A DNA stretch of 64,000 nt from Manis javanica (Eukaryota > Chordata > Mammalia > Pholidota > Manidae): assembly GCF_040802235.1 (NCBI RefSeq), contig NC_133161.1, positions 149,783,121 through 149,847,120 of the forward strand, given 5' to 3'. Under the pieces are notes generated by a model. It had not been told where the DNA came from and did not search any database. It saw only the letters and a program-made list of their open reading frames with translations. This document shows, piece by piece, positions 1 to 12,379 of the stretch. A program made the translations under genes and the position numbers. Positions within the stretch are counted from its first letter, which is position 1, and each line of letters starts with the position of its first letter.

Positions 1-1439
1 GGCCTCACGGGTACCAAGGCCAAGAGGGGCTGCTGCCCTCCCCAGCCCCCGAAGCCACCTCCAGACCTTTCCTCTTCCCCTTCCTGCAGAAGCCAGCCAC
101 ACAGCCACCTCCGCCTCTGGTCTCAGCCCTGACGATCAGCCCCCACCAGCCACCAGGGACTGGCAGCCCTCCCCCCTGCTCCACACGCACCTTCTTACTG
201 CACAACCTGGGAGCCCAGAACTCCCCCAGCGCAGGGTCCCCAGCTCACAACGTCCCCAGGCCAGTGGCCGTCTTCTCTTCTCCCTCAGGCTTTCCCACAG
301 CCAGGACTCTCGGCAGAACTGCCCCTCGTCAGAAATCTCAAACCCAGCCGCCAGACCCCAGAGGACAGTGCCTGCACCCACTCCAGACCACCCCGGCCAC
401 ACCAGCAGCTCAGCATCACGAGACCCCGGCCCTGAGCCCTTCATTTTCAGCCTGGGCTGACCCGCTGAACCATTCTCTCCCAAGCTTCTACCTTGGATCC
501 CGTGTGTCTGAGAAAATCCAGCCTAAGGAACCCCACGATTTTCCTCCCACCCTCTGACGCGTGCTCTGCAGGCCATGTCTGCCACCCGCCTCGGGACCTC
601 GGGGGCCACTCCAAGCCGCACATCCCGCTTCAGCCCCCCCGCCCCCGCACAGCCCAAAGCCCCTCCATCCCAGAAGGCAGCATCTCTTCCCATTTTAACG
701 AGAGTATTGAGGCCATAAAGCGACAGATCCCTCAGCCTCCCTGTTTCCGCTCCACAGGCTGCGGGGTGAGATCCCTCCTCCCACCCCAGACCCCCATGGC
801 GTTTTCCACCCTTGGAGCCTGTCTTGGCACTGCTTATCTTTCCACCTCTGCCTCTCTAGGGGGCTTCTCGGCCCATAAATACACCCAAGTTTTGCAACAT
901 TAAAAACAAACCGTAAAGTCCCTCCCCCAGATCCCCAGCTTCCTTCCTTCCCTGCGGAAACCTGCACAGCTCCCTGTCCGCTCCCCTGCCTCCGGCCCGC
1001 CACCTGCCAGGGCTCGGCCATCCTCCCCACTGCCGAACCCAGTGGTGCCTCACTGTGTGTCCTGACTGCTGCGTTTGACCCTGTGGCTCCGTTTCTCTCT
1101 TGAAACTGTCCACTCCCATGCGGCTGCCCACACTCGCTGAGCCCGTGTGGGTCTGCACCTCGATCCCCTCCGCTCACCGCTTACCCACTGGGGCTCAGTC
1201 CTTAGGGGGTGGTTTTCTGCGCTCCCCAGTAGCATCCCTTGCTGAGGTTTTCGCCACCACCTATGTTCTGGGAACCCTAACCTGGCTTCCAAGCCGAGCA
1301 TCGGTCTGCAGCTGTGTGACACACGCCGCCACTGAGGCATTCAGCGCACCTCAGACTGGACCTTCTAGACGAAGCTCCTTCTCCACGCCTGGCCCACACC
1401 TGCTCCTCCCGTGAACCCTGTCGTCACCCGGCCAGGCAC

Positions 1440-1960
1440 GCCAGATGCCTGGAGTCATCCTTCACTCCATCCACTCCTCAGCAACCCACCTCGAGGACCT
1501 GCCCTTTTTATTGCCTCAATTTTTGAAACCTGTCCCTTTCTTCCCGGCCTAGGCCTGTAGGCTCTTCCAGGAAAACGAACTGTCACCAGCTGGGCTACGG
1601 CAGCCGGGCCCCTGATTCTCTCTCACGTCCCTTCCTCACATAAGCACCAAAGTGACCCATCTGGATCCATCTGTCCGCATCACCGTCCTGCTCCAAAGCC
1701 CTGCTGTGTAGGAGGCAGCCCTAAACCCCGGGCACAGCCCGCAGGGCCCCTGGCAGCTGTCCGGCCTCCTGGCCCTGAACACGAGGTGGCAGCGACCCCC
1801 TGCTCCCATCGTGCTATCTCGAGCCCCCGCCCTGCCCTCTCGTTGTGGGCAGGCCCCCCATCTACCAGGGGCTCTTATCTGCCACCCACTTCAGAAAGCA
1901 TCCCTGCCCTCTGTCCTAAGTCATCCTGTGCTTGCCTCTATCTCAGGATTTACCCGTTAT
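1440..1960 (+). repeat. Probable degraded L2 LINE fragment
   Basis: The text follows the typical L2 3' region in sense order: a stretch like 'ggagtcatccttcactcc', then the block about samples rich in cct and ccc, then 'gccctgctgtgtagg' and a decayed tail. The copy is very diverged, so the boundaries are approximate and the call rests on remembered consensus. Confidence 0.35.
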
Positions 1961-3564
1961 TTTGGAATTATGATTATGGGCCGACCTCCCAACACTAAAC
2001 CAAATTCCGAAGCCAGGCCCAGCCCTGGGTCCCAGTCCTTGAGCCCTGACCCCAGCCCCACCCACAGGCTGAGCACAGCGCTGATAATTACTCACATCGC
2101 TGATCATCACGGCAGGGCTACAAGGCAGGCGTCACAAATGAAAGACCTCAGACTCAGGCGGCAGGCTCCCTGCCAGCAGGTGGGAGCGCGGCAGGTGGAA
2201 AGCAGCACCGAGGCCTGTCCAGCTGGGAAACATGAGCTAAGCACGGAGATGGAGATGAGAACAAGCTGGCCACCAGCCTGCAGTGACAGCGGGTGTGGGC
2301 AACCCAGGGGCGTGAGGCGAGCGAGACCGGGGGCCTCCAAGGCCTGGCGTTGCCAGCCCCATGCAGAGCCCTGATGTCATAAACTGCTGGCGATCCACTA
2401 GCTTAGTCTACATGCCAGCTCCGAGGAAGCAGTGTCCTTGGTTACGCCCAACTCCGCTTCACAGTCATCTTCTGGGTCCTGCAGGTACCGCCCCCCCAGA
2501 AACAAGCCTCCAGGCGGTCCTAGGGCAAACGAAGGAAGGCAGGGGACATCCGAAGGATATTAGAAAGGAAGTAAACATGGACCAACGTGAACAAGAGCTG
2601 CTGTGTCCCTCGGCCTCTCCTGAAAGGTCCCCACCCGTCTCCCTCCCACCCTCCAGCACCTTCCCTACAGCCTGAGACACAGAAGGTGGCCCACATAAGG
2701 GGTCAAGGGCAGACACAGGAGACAAGCCAAGGAGAGCTCTGAACCCGAGGGTGGAGGGGCAGCGGCGTGAGACGGCCCCGTCGGGTGTAGCCGGCCCCAC
2801 ACCTGCGTCAGAACACGGCCCTGCCCCGCACGCCTCCCTCTGGAACACGGGGCTGGAAAAGGCTGCTCTGGGCAAGAAAGGCACGTGCTCAAAGGCTGGA
2901 GTAATGCCAGCAAAAGAAAATTAAAAGTTTTTCCTATGTAAACACAGGAAAATGCAGCAGGGAGTGGATGACAAAGGGTAGAGATGGGGTGTCCTTCTCT
3001 GGTAAACTCCATGTAAACAAAGGCCGAGAGCCGACGAGCTCGCGGGCAGAGAATCGGGCAGGCATCCGGGGCGAGCGCATGCCCACCCCCTGTCCTCGCC
3101 CCGGTCTCTGGGGGCCAGGCCGGAACAGCACCCCCTCGACGGGTTCTAGAAGCAGGGGCTCACTTCCCGTTGGGGACAGACACCAGAGCAGCAGCCGTGG
3201 CTCTGAGGCAAATGGAGACATTCACACACCTGCCCCCTCCTTTCTTCTGCTTCACAGGCCAAGACAATGACCTTAGTTCACAAAGTTTCACAAGAAAAAG
3301 GAATTTGCTAGCCTCCTTCCTGCTCCCCCCCCTTTAACTGGCCAAGCCTGGCCAAGCCCGGCTTAGCCCTGTGGGTGACTCACTACCAGCCATTACGTCT
3401 GGAAGCCCAGGTGACGGGCTTGTCCCGGTGACTCACTTCGCATCGTCCCAGGAGGGAAGGAAGGCGGGGGTCTCGGACAGGCCGCGAAGGCGGCGTGGGC
3501 GGCTCCCAGGCCCCCCTCCGACACCGTCTCTCCCACAGTGACCGCAGCGAGAACACGGGAGCTC

Positions 3565-3700
3565 GAGGGCTTCCTCCTGCCAGGCACTGCGCTTTCCCTG
3601 TTCTCGTAAAAACCTCCCAACAGCCTTATTGGGTGGGTGTGACCATTATCCCCATTTTGTGGCAGAAGACCCAGATCAGGTGAGTATATGGCCTGAGGCC
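3565..3700 (-). repeat. MIR SINE fragment (antisense)
   Basis: It contains the reverse complement of the MIR core: 'ccaggcactgcgctttccc', then 'accattatccccattttg' and the 'agaagacccagatcagg' section. Only part of the element remains and divergence is high, as expected for this ancient mammalian family. Confidence 0.55.
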
Positions 3701-4855
3701 CACTGGTCAGCACTGGACAGGCAGGGCCCCCACACATCCTTCTGGACCTCAGGAGCCGGTCCCTGCCGCCCGCAGAGGAGGGGCACCGTCCTTCCCTCTG
3801 TGTGGACCGACCATCATTTCCCCCTTCTGAGAGCTGCTCGAATTTTCAGAACTCTCCTAGTTCCCCACTGGACCGTGAGCTTCCTGTGGCCGGAGCTCAC
3901 TTCTAATGGCGCCTTGGAAATGATACCAAGAACACAAGTGCTGACGGGTTGAAGGGTTCAAAACACCGTGTGTCACAGTGTTATTTATTGGTCGTTACTA
4001 AAACCATTAAATCTCACACTCCAGGCACTTCCCTCCTCCAGAGCCTCGGCGCCGTCGGCACTGGGCCGCCTGAGTCTCCGTTCTGTCCCTGCAGAACGTT
4101 CCGCTGCGCCCCTGGCCTCCGCCCGCTGTGCCAGGAGCCCCCCTCGCCCTCTAGTCCTGCAGACCCAGCTGAACGCCCCAGGGCAAAATCGCCCCCAGCT
4201 GGGAGCACCTGCCCCAGAGCAAGCAAATAAACCCTGCAGTGCTCACTGCCTCAAAGTGAAGCGGCAAGGAGGCTTATTTCCACCTGCAATAAAAGCACTC
4301 TCATTGCTCACAGTTAATAAGCGTGAGCCCAAGAATTACATGTAAAAGCCCCAGAGCACCAGTTCCCCGAGACTGAGCTACGTTTCTGTCGTGTCTGAAC
4401 CATTTCACCCTCTGCTTGTGGGGCCTTGTGTTGCAGGCTGTCATGTCAAGGGCTGGTGGGAGCCCATGGCCAAGACCCGGGTTCACACTGCAGCTCGTGC
4501 CCCAGCTCACGTTTTGCGACAAGATGGAGCAGGTGTAAAATACCTTGAACCTCAGCTCTCTCACTTAACTGGCTTTTGGTCAGAGCCTGGGCAATTCAGG
4601 GGAGAGAGTTCCTAGCTCAGGATGTCGTGTGGATTTAACACACGGCTGGGGAGCAAGCCCTGCCTGGGGTCTGGCTCGCTGCCCTCTCTGTCCCACTTGT
4701 CGCCAGGGCCCTGGCAGCACCATGTACGTCTGGTTTCTCCGCATCACCCAGCAGAGGGGCTGTACCTGAGACTGGCACAGCTTGCAGAATGCAGACGTCC
4801 CGGTCCCACCGCACACCAGCCTCACCAGGACCTCAGGCTTGACGGTACATACGGT

Positions 4856-4921
4856 AACTGTTCAAACAATTATTCTCAGTAGAGGTGAAACTGTTCAAAC
4901 AATTATTCTCAGTAGAGGTGA
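4856..4921. repeat. Perfect 33-bp tandem duplication
   Basis: A 33-base unit that begins 'aactgttcaaacaattattc' occupies 4,856-4,888 and is repeated without mismatch at 4,889-4,921. The identity of the two copies implies a recent event. It sits at the border between the GC-rich block on the left and the AT-rich DNA on the right. Confidence 0.9.
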
Positions 4922-7079
4922 TACATTATCTTTCACATAATTTTATTTGGTGCCAAAAATAAAGTAGTCATAATATTTGCATGAGTTCTTAAAATATGGT
5001 AATATTACATTAATCACTAATAATCAATAAATTATAAATAACTTAAATAAATCAGTACATCTCCAACAGCATCTATTTTATTCTCAGATTCTTAGGATCA
5101 AGTTTCACTGGAATTTTTAGATTTTTACATATTAATTTAAATGATCACTTAAAAATAGCCCTTACACGTTACTTAACAAAACCTTTGAAGTGATCATTCT
5201 TGACTGAGGAACATGTTCACAGACTAAGACTTCAATTTCCTAAGTTAGTGTTTCTCAAAGTTTCAGGAAACAGTGCTACAAATCATTCTGAAATTACTGT
5301 ATCAGTAATAAATTACATAAGTGATGAAACTACATTTGTAATTTGTACTCATTTGCTATTTTTAGGAACTATAAGATGCTCATAGTATACAGTAATGATA
5401 TTTAAATGACACTGCATGGTATCAAATCAGTACAATGTAAAACATCACAGTTCATGGCTCATGGTAGGAGTTAGTAGCATCTAAGGGAATTAAATAAAAT
5501 AAAGGATGTTCCTGTGACTCAAGTAATGGGATGATACTGAAAGGGGAAAGTTAGGGGGCTGGACTCCGGGCTGTGTTTCGGCAGCCTTTTTGTGCACATT
5601 AGCACATCATGAACTTCTGTCTTCCTCTCCTAGTGCCTACCACAGAGACATGCAGCAAACATCTCTGAAATAATGAGCCCCACCTCCCTTTAATCTTATT
5701 CTTCCTACACCTACTTTCCCTATATCCTTAACTTCTTACTTTTTACACCTTGTACTTCTGTAAACTGCCTCCAATCCTACGTGAATAAGGTAGGATATTA
5801 GAAAATCAATTCACTTTAAAGCATCAGTTGTAAGGGAGTTCCGTCAGCGGCAGGCCCCCCAGTTCGTCCCGGAGAGCGGTCTGCACCGCCCTCTGCTCAG
5901 ACCCCACACTGACCCAAGGCTCATGCCAGGAGCCCCGTCCGTGCTCGCTGCTGTTCTCACTACTCGCCTGTCTGGTCACATAGTAAGGGCGATGCGTTTG
6001 CATTTCTTCATAAGATCTATGCCCTCCAAAGAAATTTCAAAGTGTAACAATGGGTGGACGGCAGCCATTTGTTTCCTGAGGCAACCGAACTGGGCTTGCT
6101 AAGCTCTGCGCAGGTGCCCTGTAGTCCGGGGAAGAACTCAGGGTGTCGACCCTGCGCCCCTGCTACGGAGGCCTGTTCCAGTCCATGTGTTTGGGAACTG
6201 GGAAGCCCTGAGCCCTGACTCCCCTTCTTGTCTCGTTCCTCTTCCTCACCCACCGACCCACTCTCTGACAAGACCACTAAGTACCCTCAACACTTCTGCA
6301 TATTTCTGCCTGAAAATGGATGAAATCAGCTTCAACTTGGAGAGGTCTGGCGTCCAGTGCAGCAAGGAGGAGCTTAAAAGGCCCGACCTCTGGCTCAGGG
6401 AGAACGGGTCCCCGAAAACCCTCCCCGAGTCAGCTTCCGGCCCCCCTCACGAGCCAGCGGTCCTGCTCCTCGCCAAGTGACCCCGCATTGGGGGACTTAC
6501 AGCACAAAGTGGTCTGTGTAGATCCCTGGATTCCAGGCTTTGGATTTCAGGGACCTAGACTGGGTGCCAATTTTTCATTTTGCCAACTGAGGACACTAAC
6601 AAGTAAACAGATGAAAGAGGGAACCTACTACCTACAGTCTACAATGACCACAGTTTCATGAAAGATTGGCTAACTTAACAACAAAATGTCAAAAAGCTGT
6701 CATGTCAGAATAATCACAAGCCTTCAAACTGAATAAATTTTTGCATTCTCTTTTAAAATCTTAACATTCTGCTCTTGTTTCTCTCAATCCATGAAGACAA
6801 GTGAACAGCTGATCAAGACTGGCCAGCCTGGAGTTTGGCCACGACCGACTGTAAGGCAGCAGTTATTTCCCTAAAGCTGTGTAAGCTGCTCAGCGCCCCC
6901 TAACACTAGTCCACTGACCAAAGATTCCAACGAGGCCGTGTGGGTAAAGCAGTGTGCCAGTCCAACTGTGCCCTTGACTCACAGTTTGGGATTAATTGAC
7001 TCCACAGGTGTGACCAGGAAGTCTTGAGGAACAATACAATAATCAACTATTGCAATAGTAAACGGCTCTCCAGAGTTCT

Positions 7080-7310
7080 CTAAGTATCGGCAAACAGTAG
7101 AGTCATCTACAGGGACCTCTGAGCCTCAGGTCTCTTATTCATATCACGGGGATAACAATACCAGCCTTGCAGGGTTGTGTCACCGCAACACATGGCCAGA
7201 GGAAGCAGAGGTGTCCCAGCCCCCACTCGGCCATTAAGTGGGTCTATAGCCTTAGACAAGTTCAATCTTTCTGCGTCCAGTTTTCTCAGACATAAATGAG
7301 AATGCTCTCG
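7080..7310 (+). repeat. MIR SINE fragments (sense)
   Basis: Two neighbouring blocks match the MIR core in forward order. The first has 'gagcctcaggtctcttattc' followed by 'ggggataacaataccagcc'. The second has 'gccttagacaagttcaatc' followed by 'cagttttctcagacataaa'. They may be one element with an internal rearrangement or two separate copies. Confidence 0.5.
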
Positions 7311-7699
7311 GAGGGCCAGTTCACCTTGAAAAATCTTAATGTCCTATATAATAGTGTGTCATCTCCCTGGGGTTAGTAAGCCCCAAGGTATGAGAAGGGT
7401 GGCTTGCATCTCCTAAACAGCTGGCCACTAGATTATCCTCTTAAGGATGCTTAAGGACCCACCACCCCAAACCAAAGAGCCAAAGAGTATGACACAACTA
7501 GTCCCTAAATCAACATGTGTTGACTTCAGTGTCCATGTGGACAAACCAATGAGACCGAATGACCTGCAGGCACCCTGCACCCCCACCCAGTGGCCCTTCC
7601 TCTTAGATTCGCATGTGACCTCCCACCATCTGCGGCTAAGAACCGCCCCCTCCGGAGTGCAGGCGATGACAAGCATGTTGCCTGCAGTAGCTCTCAAAC

Positions 7700-7830
7700 C
7701 TGACACAGTCAGTGGCATCGTTATCTCCATAATATGAATAGGAGACCTGAGGCTCAGACAGGCTAAGTCCATTCCAAGGTCACAACTGAGGGGCAGGATT
7801 TAAATGGAGGCCTCCCTGATGCAAAAGCCT
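7700..7830 (-). repeat. MIR SINE fragment (antisense)
   Basis: The segment shows the reverse-complement MIR order, with 'gacctgaggctcagacagg', then 'ctaagtccattccaaggtca' and 'gggcaggatttaaatggag'. These match the antisense core and upstream part of a typical MIR. Confidence 0.6.
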
Positions 7831-8199
7831 GCACTCTTCTCCCCATGGTGGTCTTGTTGCATCCCTCACACCTCTGACACACTCAGGAGGCTGGACCTCA
7901 AACCCCAGAGCCTCAGACTGATGACTCCTGCATCTTCTGGGGACTCTCAGGGAGCCCGCTTTGGACTTTGACTCAAAACCAGCTGCTCTCTCCTCTCTGA
8001 CAGCTCTTTCCCAGAGACCAGCGAGGCACTGAAGTGCCCACCAGACTTGCTACAGCCTGAAGAATCTCAGCATATAAACTCTAGGCAGGCTGGCAACTTT
8101 GGGGTGCACGGGACTGTTACAGAGCCCAGCTTTCCCAACTTTAACAATTCTTCTGACACTCGAGGTTCAACCTGGCTTTACTCAGATCAGCTGCTAAAC

Positions 8200-8342
8200 C
8201 CTTGCTATTCAAGGAATGGCCTGTGGACCAGCAGCATTGGGAAACCCCTGGGAGCCTGCTGGTTCCACACCAGACCTACATGCAGGCTGGCGGAGCGCAC
8301 CAGGTAACCGGGGTGCACACTCGCGTTTGAAAAGCGCTGTTC
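8200..8342 (+). mobile_element. MER5A-like hAT-Charlie DNA transposon fossil
   Basis: The order of 'ggcctgtggaccagcagcat', 'tgggaaacccctgggagcc', 'ccacaccagaccta' and 'gtttgaaaagcgctgttct' matches the non-autonomous MER5A/B element, which is common to all placental mammals. It is a short, ancient, immobile copy. Confidence 0.65.
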
Positions 8343-8849
8343 TAAAACCAACTTCGGAGCTTTTACAAAGTGTGAATTCCAGGAACTAGAGTCCAGATTT
8401 CCAGAGAAAGGGATGGGGGAGCAGAGGAAAGCCCAAATATGTGTTGTTGTTTTTTTAAACTAGTTTTCTGGTGGTGCCCTGTCCTCAAGAAAAATCAGGT
8501 CTTTTCTGGCTGGAATCAAAGATCAACTTTGTTTCGTCAACAGCTGTCCCTGCAGCCAACACACAGCCCCTACCTGCCTAGAGGCAGTATTGTGGCTCCA
8601 CACGGGCCTTTCCTTCCCCAGAGAGCCACACTGCAGTGAATGGATGGACCGATCGAGCCTGACCAGGGTCCCCCCACCCACGTTCTTCCCTATCCCCCCA
8701 ATCTTCTGACCTCAGTTCATAGTGAGATTTAGACTATCGTCTCTGTACGACCGGCAGGACTCCAAAATTCTCTTTTCTCCTGATCCACTGCCTTAAAGGA
8801 GGAAGGAAATTAATGTTATATATCTCGTATGTCAGACCCACCCATTCCC

Positions 8850-8965
8850 CACAACAGTTTACATATATTTCTCATTTAATACTTATAAGAATACATAAGA
8901 GCGGTATGTGCCCCAATTTTCAGAAGGGAAGACTAAGGCTTAGATAGGTTCAGACTCTCCCACAG
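8850..8965 (-). repeat. MIR SINE fragment (antisense)
   Basis: The segment contains 'atttctcatttaatacttat', then 'gccccaattttcagaaggga' and 'gactaaggcttagataggtt', the reverse-complement MIR core. Divergence is high. Confidence 0.5.
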
Positions 8966-9039
8966 CCAGTTTTCTGAATATAATCTAATAGTAATGTTTC
9001 ACCACATTCTTTTAACAACCCCAACTTACCTACATAGAA

Positions 9040-10150
9040 TATTATAAATACAAATTTTTACTGGTATAATTCACATACCATAAAATTCAATTCACATTTC
9101 TATCACCCCAAGAAGAAACCCTAAACCGAGGAGCAGTCACTCCCCCCACCCCCCAGCCCCGTCCCCTTGGCCCCTGGCAACCACTGTCTGTCTCTGTGGG
9201 TTCGCCTCTTCTGGACAATTCATAAATACATCTATATGTCTATTTTTACACCAGTACCACTCTGTCTTGATTACCATAGCTCCGTATTAAGTTTTGAAAT
9301 CAATCTAAGTATGAGTCCTCCGACTTTGTCATTGTTTTCTTTTTTAATTGAAGTATCATTGACATACAGCCTTGCATTGGTTTTCAAGTATACAACACTT
9401 TCCCACATTATTAAATCCTCACCCCCACTAGTGTGCTTACTATCTGTCAACACAGGGAGATGTTACAGAATCATTGGCTATATTCTCTGTGCTGTATTAC
9501 CATCCCTGTGACCAACTTACATTATGATTGAGAGTTTTTGTGCCCCTTTATCCCCCACCCACCCACGCACCCCTTTCCCTTCCCCATGGTAACTACCAGT
9601 CACTTCTCAGTGCCTATGAGTCTACTGCTGTTTTCTTCCTTCTGTTTTGCTTTGTTTTTATATTCCACAAGTAAGTGAAATCATATGGTATTTGTCTTTC
9701 TCTGCCTGGCTTATTTCACTGAGCATAATACCCTCTAGATCCATCCATGTTGTTGCAAATGGCAGAATTTCTTTCTTTTTTATGGTTGAATAATATTCCA
9801 CTGTATATATGTAGCACATCTTCTTTATCCATTCATCTCAATTATCAATGGGCACTTAGATTGCTTCCATATCTTGGCTATTATAAACAATGCAGCAGTA
9901 AACACAGGGGTACATATGTCTTTTCAAATCAGGGATTTTGTTTTCTTTGGGTAAATTCTAGAAGTGGAGTTACTAGGTTGTATGGTATTTTCTGCATTTT
10001 TTGAGGAACCTCCACACTGCTTTCCACAGTGGCTGCACTAAATTTACATTCCCAGCAACCGTGTATGAAGTTCCTCTTTCTCCACATTGTCGCCAACATT
10101 TGTTGTTTCTTGTCTTTTGGATGGTGGCCATTCCAGCTGGTGTGAGGTGT
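9040..10150 (-). mobile_element. Antisense L1 LINE 3' segments
   Basis: Two L1 pieces appear to abut, both reading 5'-3' on the minus strand. The first (about 9,040-9,330) is an older L1M-type 3' region. The second (about 9,340-10,150) begins with the antisense 3' UTR ('aattgaagtatcattgacat') and continues into the antisense end of ORF2, recognisable by 'gaataatattccactgtat' and 'gcttccatatcttggctat'. The element is 5'-truncated with no intact ORF, so it is a dead copy. Confidence 0.75.
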
Positions 10151-10760
10151 ATTATTTTTTTCTCAAGATCATTTTGCCTATTCTGGAGTCCCTTGTTGTG
10201 GTAGTTTTCTGTATTTATATGCAGTGTTTATATGTAGTTTCAGTATCCAGTACAAGTCCAGCAATTCTTCTGTTAAATTTATTTGATATCTCCAGTGACT
10301 GTCTGCAGGTTTACTGATAATTTCTTCTGCCGGCTCAAATCTGTTAAGTCCTTCTACTAAATTTTTCATTTACTGTACTTCCAACTGCAGAACTTCTAAT
10401 TGGTTCCTTTTACATTCCACCCCTTCATTAATATTCCTTATTTGGTGAGATTTCATTCTTTAGACATGGTGTCTATTAATCCTTTGAACATATTTATAAT
10501 ACTTGAGTTAACATCTTTGATTATAAGTGCAACGTCTGGCTTCCTCAGGGGCAGTTTTTGATGCCTGGGAGTTTTTCCCTGTGTATGGACCATACTTTGC
10601 TGTTCCTTTGTATGTCCTCCAATTTTCTGTGGAAAACTGAACATTTTTTTCAGATGTGGCCTTTCTGGATCGCAGGTTCCCCTCCTTCCTGGGTTCCTCG
10701 TAGGGCCCGTTGGTGGTGACTGCTGCTTGACTTTTTGAATTAAAGTCTATATTCTCTGTC
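10150..10760 (-). mobile_element. Probable older L1 or HAL1 LINE fragment
   Basis: The T-rich text, including 'ttcttctgccggctcaaat' and 'tccaactgcagaacttctaa', resembles antisense LINE sequence of the L1ME/HAL1 type that often sits beside antisense L1 ends. I cannot assign the subfamily. It has no usable ORF. Confidence 0.4.
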
Positions 10761-12313
10761 ATGTGTGGCCCCTGAAGTCCCTGCTGTTGGCTGGGTGGCC
10801 AGCTCATGAGTAGAAAGGTTTCCTTGGATGCCTTGGGCTGGTAAGTGTCCCAGCCTTTGCCAAGCTCCCTGTGTGTGCATTTGGGGACAAGCCTTCACGG
10901 GCTGGCAGGCAGGTCGCAGCTCCACCTTAGCCTTCAGCACACGCTTGTGCAGAGCCTCAAGGTCAGCCAGAGGTGAGAAGTTAGCGCTTTCGTGGGTCTG
11001 TCCCGGGGACGTGCAGAGCCCTATACGACCAGGTGGCCTTCCAGATTCCCAGGAATTTGTCAGAGATTTTCAAAGCCCCCAACACACATTTCCCACCCTG
11101 GCTTTTTCTTTCACAGTTTTTGCCCAGCCCCTTCTTTGTCCCAGTTGAAACCACTGCCTCAGGCAGCTGCAATGTTAAAGAATTCTGATTATTTTCAACA
11201 AATACCGCAGCAGTAAGGCTGCATGCGCACAGAAAGTTCTGAGGGCAAAGAAACACAAGCTCTGAAAATTCAGCTTCATAGGCAATTTCCAGACGGGTTA
11301 CACAGTGGCAGCTCTTTGGAGACAGAGCTTTCCAGAGAGCTCCACGCCCGTTCTGCCCCTTCCTCTGGCTGCTAGCTTGCTGGTCTTCACAGCTACTGTG
11401 GTCACAAAGCTGCTGTTTCTAAGGCTACTGTAGAGGTGGGGTGAAAGGGGTGGGAACAGGGCAAGTTACAGCGCCGCAACACTCAGTGTACTTTAACAAA
11501 TGCTCCTCAGATTTCTGTAAGCCTTTGGTTAGTTTCTAGAGTTCTAACGAACTTAACTTTGATTGTTTTTGCCTAATTTCTCACTGCTTTTCTGGAGGAA
11601 TGGGTTTATTCTGAGGTTCTTAGGCCACCATTCTCTCAGTGCTTCTCTTAAACATTTATAAATTTCACCTTGATTCAACTCTACATTTTGGGCTTTTTTT
11701 TTCCTGTTCAGAATACTTCCCTCTTTTCTCCTTCAGTGAGTAAATCATAAAAATCAAGGGATATGAAAAACATATTTTCTGATTTTTCTTAGTAGTTTCC
11801 TTGTGCTGTGGAGGAAAGGGTCAAGAGCAAGGTAGGCTAAAGCTGTTTCTTTCCAAAGAAATAAATCTGAATCTAGAAACACGGTCTTTCTTGTTCAATG
11901 CTAGTCACAAAATGAACTGGGAACGGAGACATGTTCAATTAAGAAGAGTTAGAAAAGGATGTGTAATATTCCAAGAAAAAGGGGCTTTTATAACTGAATT
12001 TCCTGCAGGGAGAAGAGTGGAACTTCTAAACGGGCCAGGTATGTGATGATTACTAAACTCTGAATTTCACTCTGTGGCATTTACCCTTTCTCAACAGCTT
12101 TCCTCAAATAGATACTGAGATGAATGAGATACGGCCGTGATCAGAACAAGTACACGCCCCTTCTTGAGCAAAACTGGAATCATGGTGACCAGTACAAGGC
12201 GATGCATCCCTGGTGGCACCTTGGGCCAAGTTCCAGAAGCCAGTTCTCGTCCAGGAAGGAGTGGGACGGACATTTGCACGTATGACCTCACGCAGGAGCT
12301 CTGGCCTGGAGCA

Positions 12314-12319
12314 TATAAA
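12314..12319 (+). promoter_or_regulatory. PLET1: TATA box of PLET1
   Basis: TATAAA lies 61 bases upstream of the PLET1 start codon, in the context 'gagcatataaacgggtc'. With the usual 25-30 base spacing, transcription would start near 12,345 and give a 5' UTR of about 35 nt. The region is not a CpG island, which fits a tissue-restricted epithelial gene. Confidence 0.65.
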
Positions 12320-12320
12320 C

Positions 12321-12337
12321 GGGTCAGTCAAAGGTCA
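12321..12337 (+). promoter_or_regulatory. Candidate DR5 nuclear-receptor (retinoic acid) element
   Basis: GGGTCA and AGGTCA lie in direct repeat with a five-base spacer (gtcaa), the classical RAR/RXR DR5 layout. The site starts two bases after the TATA box, so it lies between TATA and the likely start of transcription. Binding has not been shown, and chance occurrence is possible. Confidence 0.4.
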
Positions 12338-12379
12338 CACCCAGTTCCAGGCCCAGCAGTTTCCGCGGAGAACAAGACC

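Larger units (their letters stand above)
1..4850. other. GC-rich intergenic DNA without a recognisable gene
   Basis: No open reading frame here resembles a known protein, and none combines splice signals with conserved residues. The stretch is markedly C- and G-rich, with many short chance frames on both strands. Roughly 1,440-1,960 reads like a worn L2 LINE in sense orientation, and 3,565-3,700 like an antisense MIR. In human the matching interval lies between PLET1 and NCAM1, so intergenic DNA is expected. The GC-rich character stops sharply near 4,850. Confidence 0.6.
4922..12250. other. AT-rich intergenic DNA upstream of PLET1
   Basis: No gene is recognisable. The stretch holds MIR fragments in both orientations (about 7,080-7,310 sense; 7,700-7,830 and 8,850-8,965 antisense), one MER5A-like transposon and a run of antisense L1 pieces from about 9,040 to 10,760. 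The remaining open frames are short, with no familiar residues and no convincing flanking splice sites. Confidence 0.6.

Noticed and set aside
1811-2374. 187-codon plus-strand frame in the GC-rich left part
   Set aside because: No known motif, low-complexity composition, overlaps probable L2 sequence, and lacks promoter or splice context.
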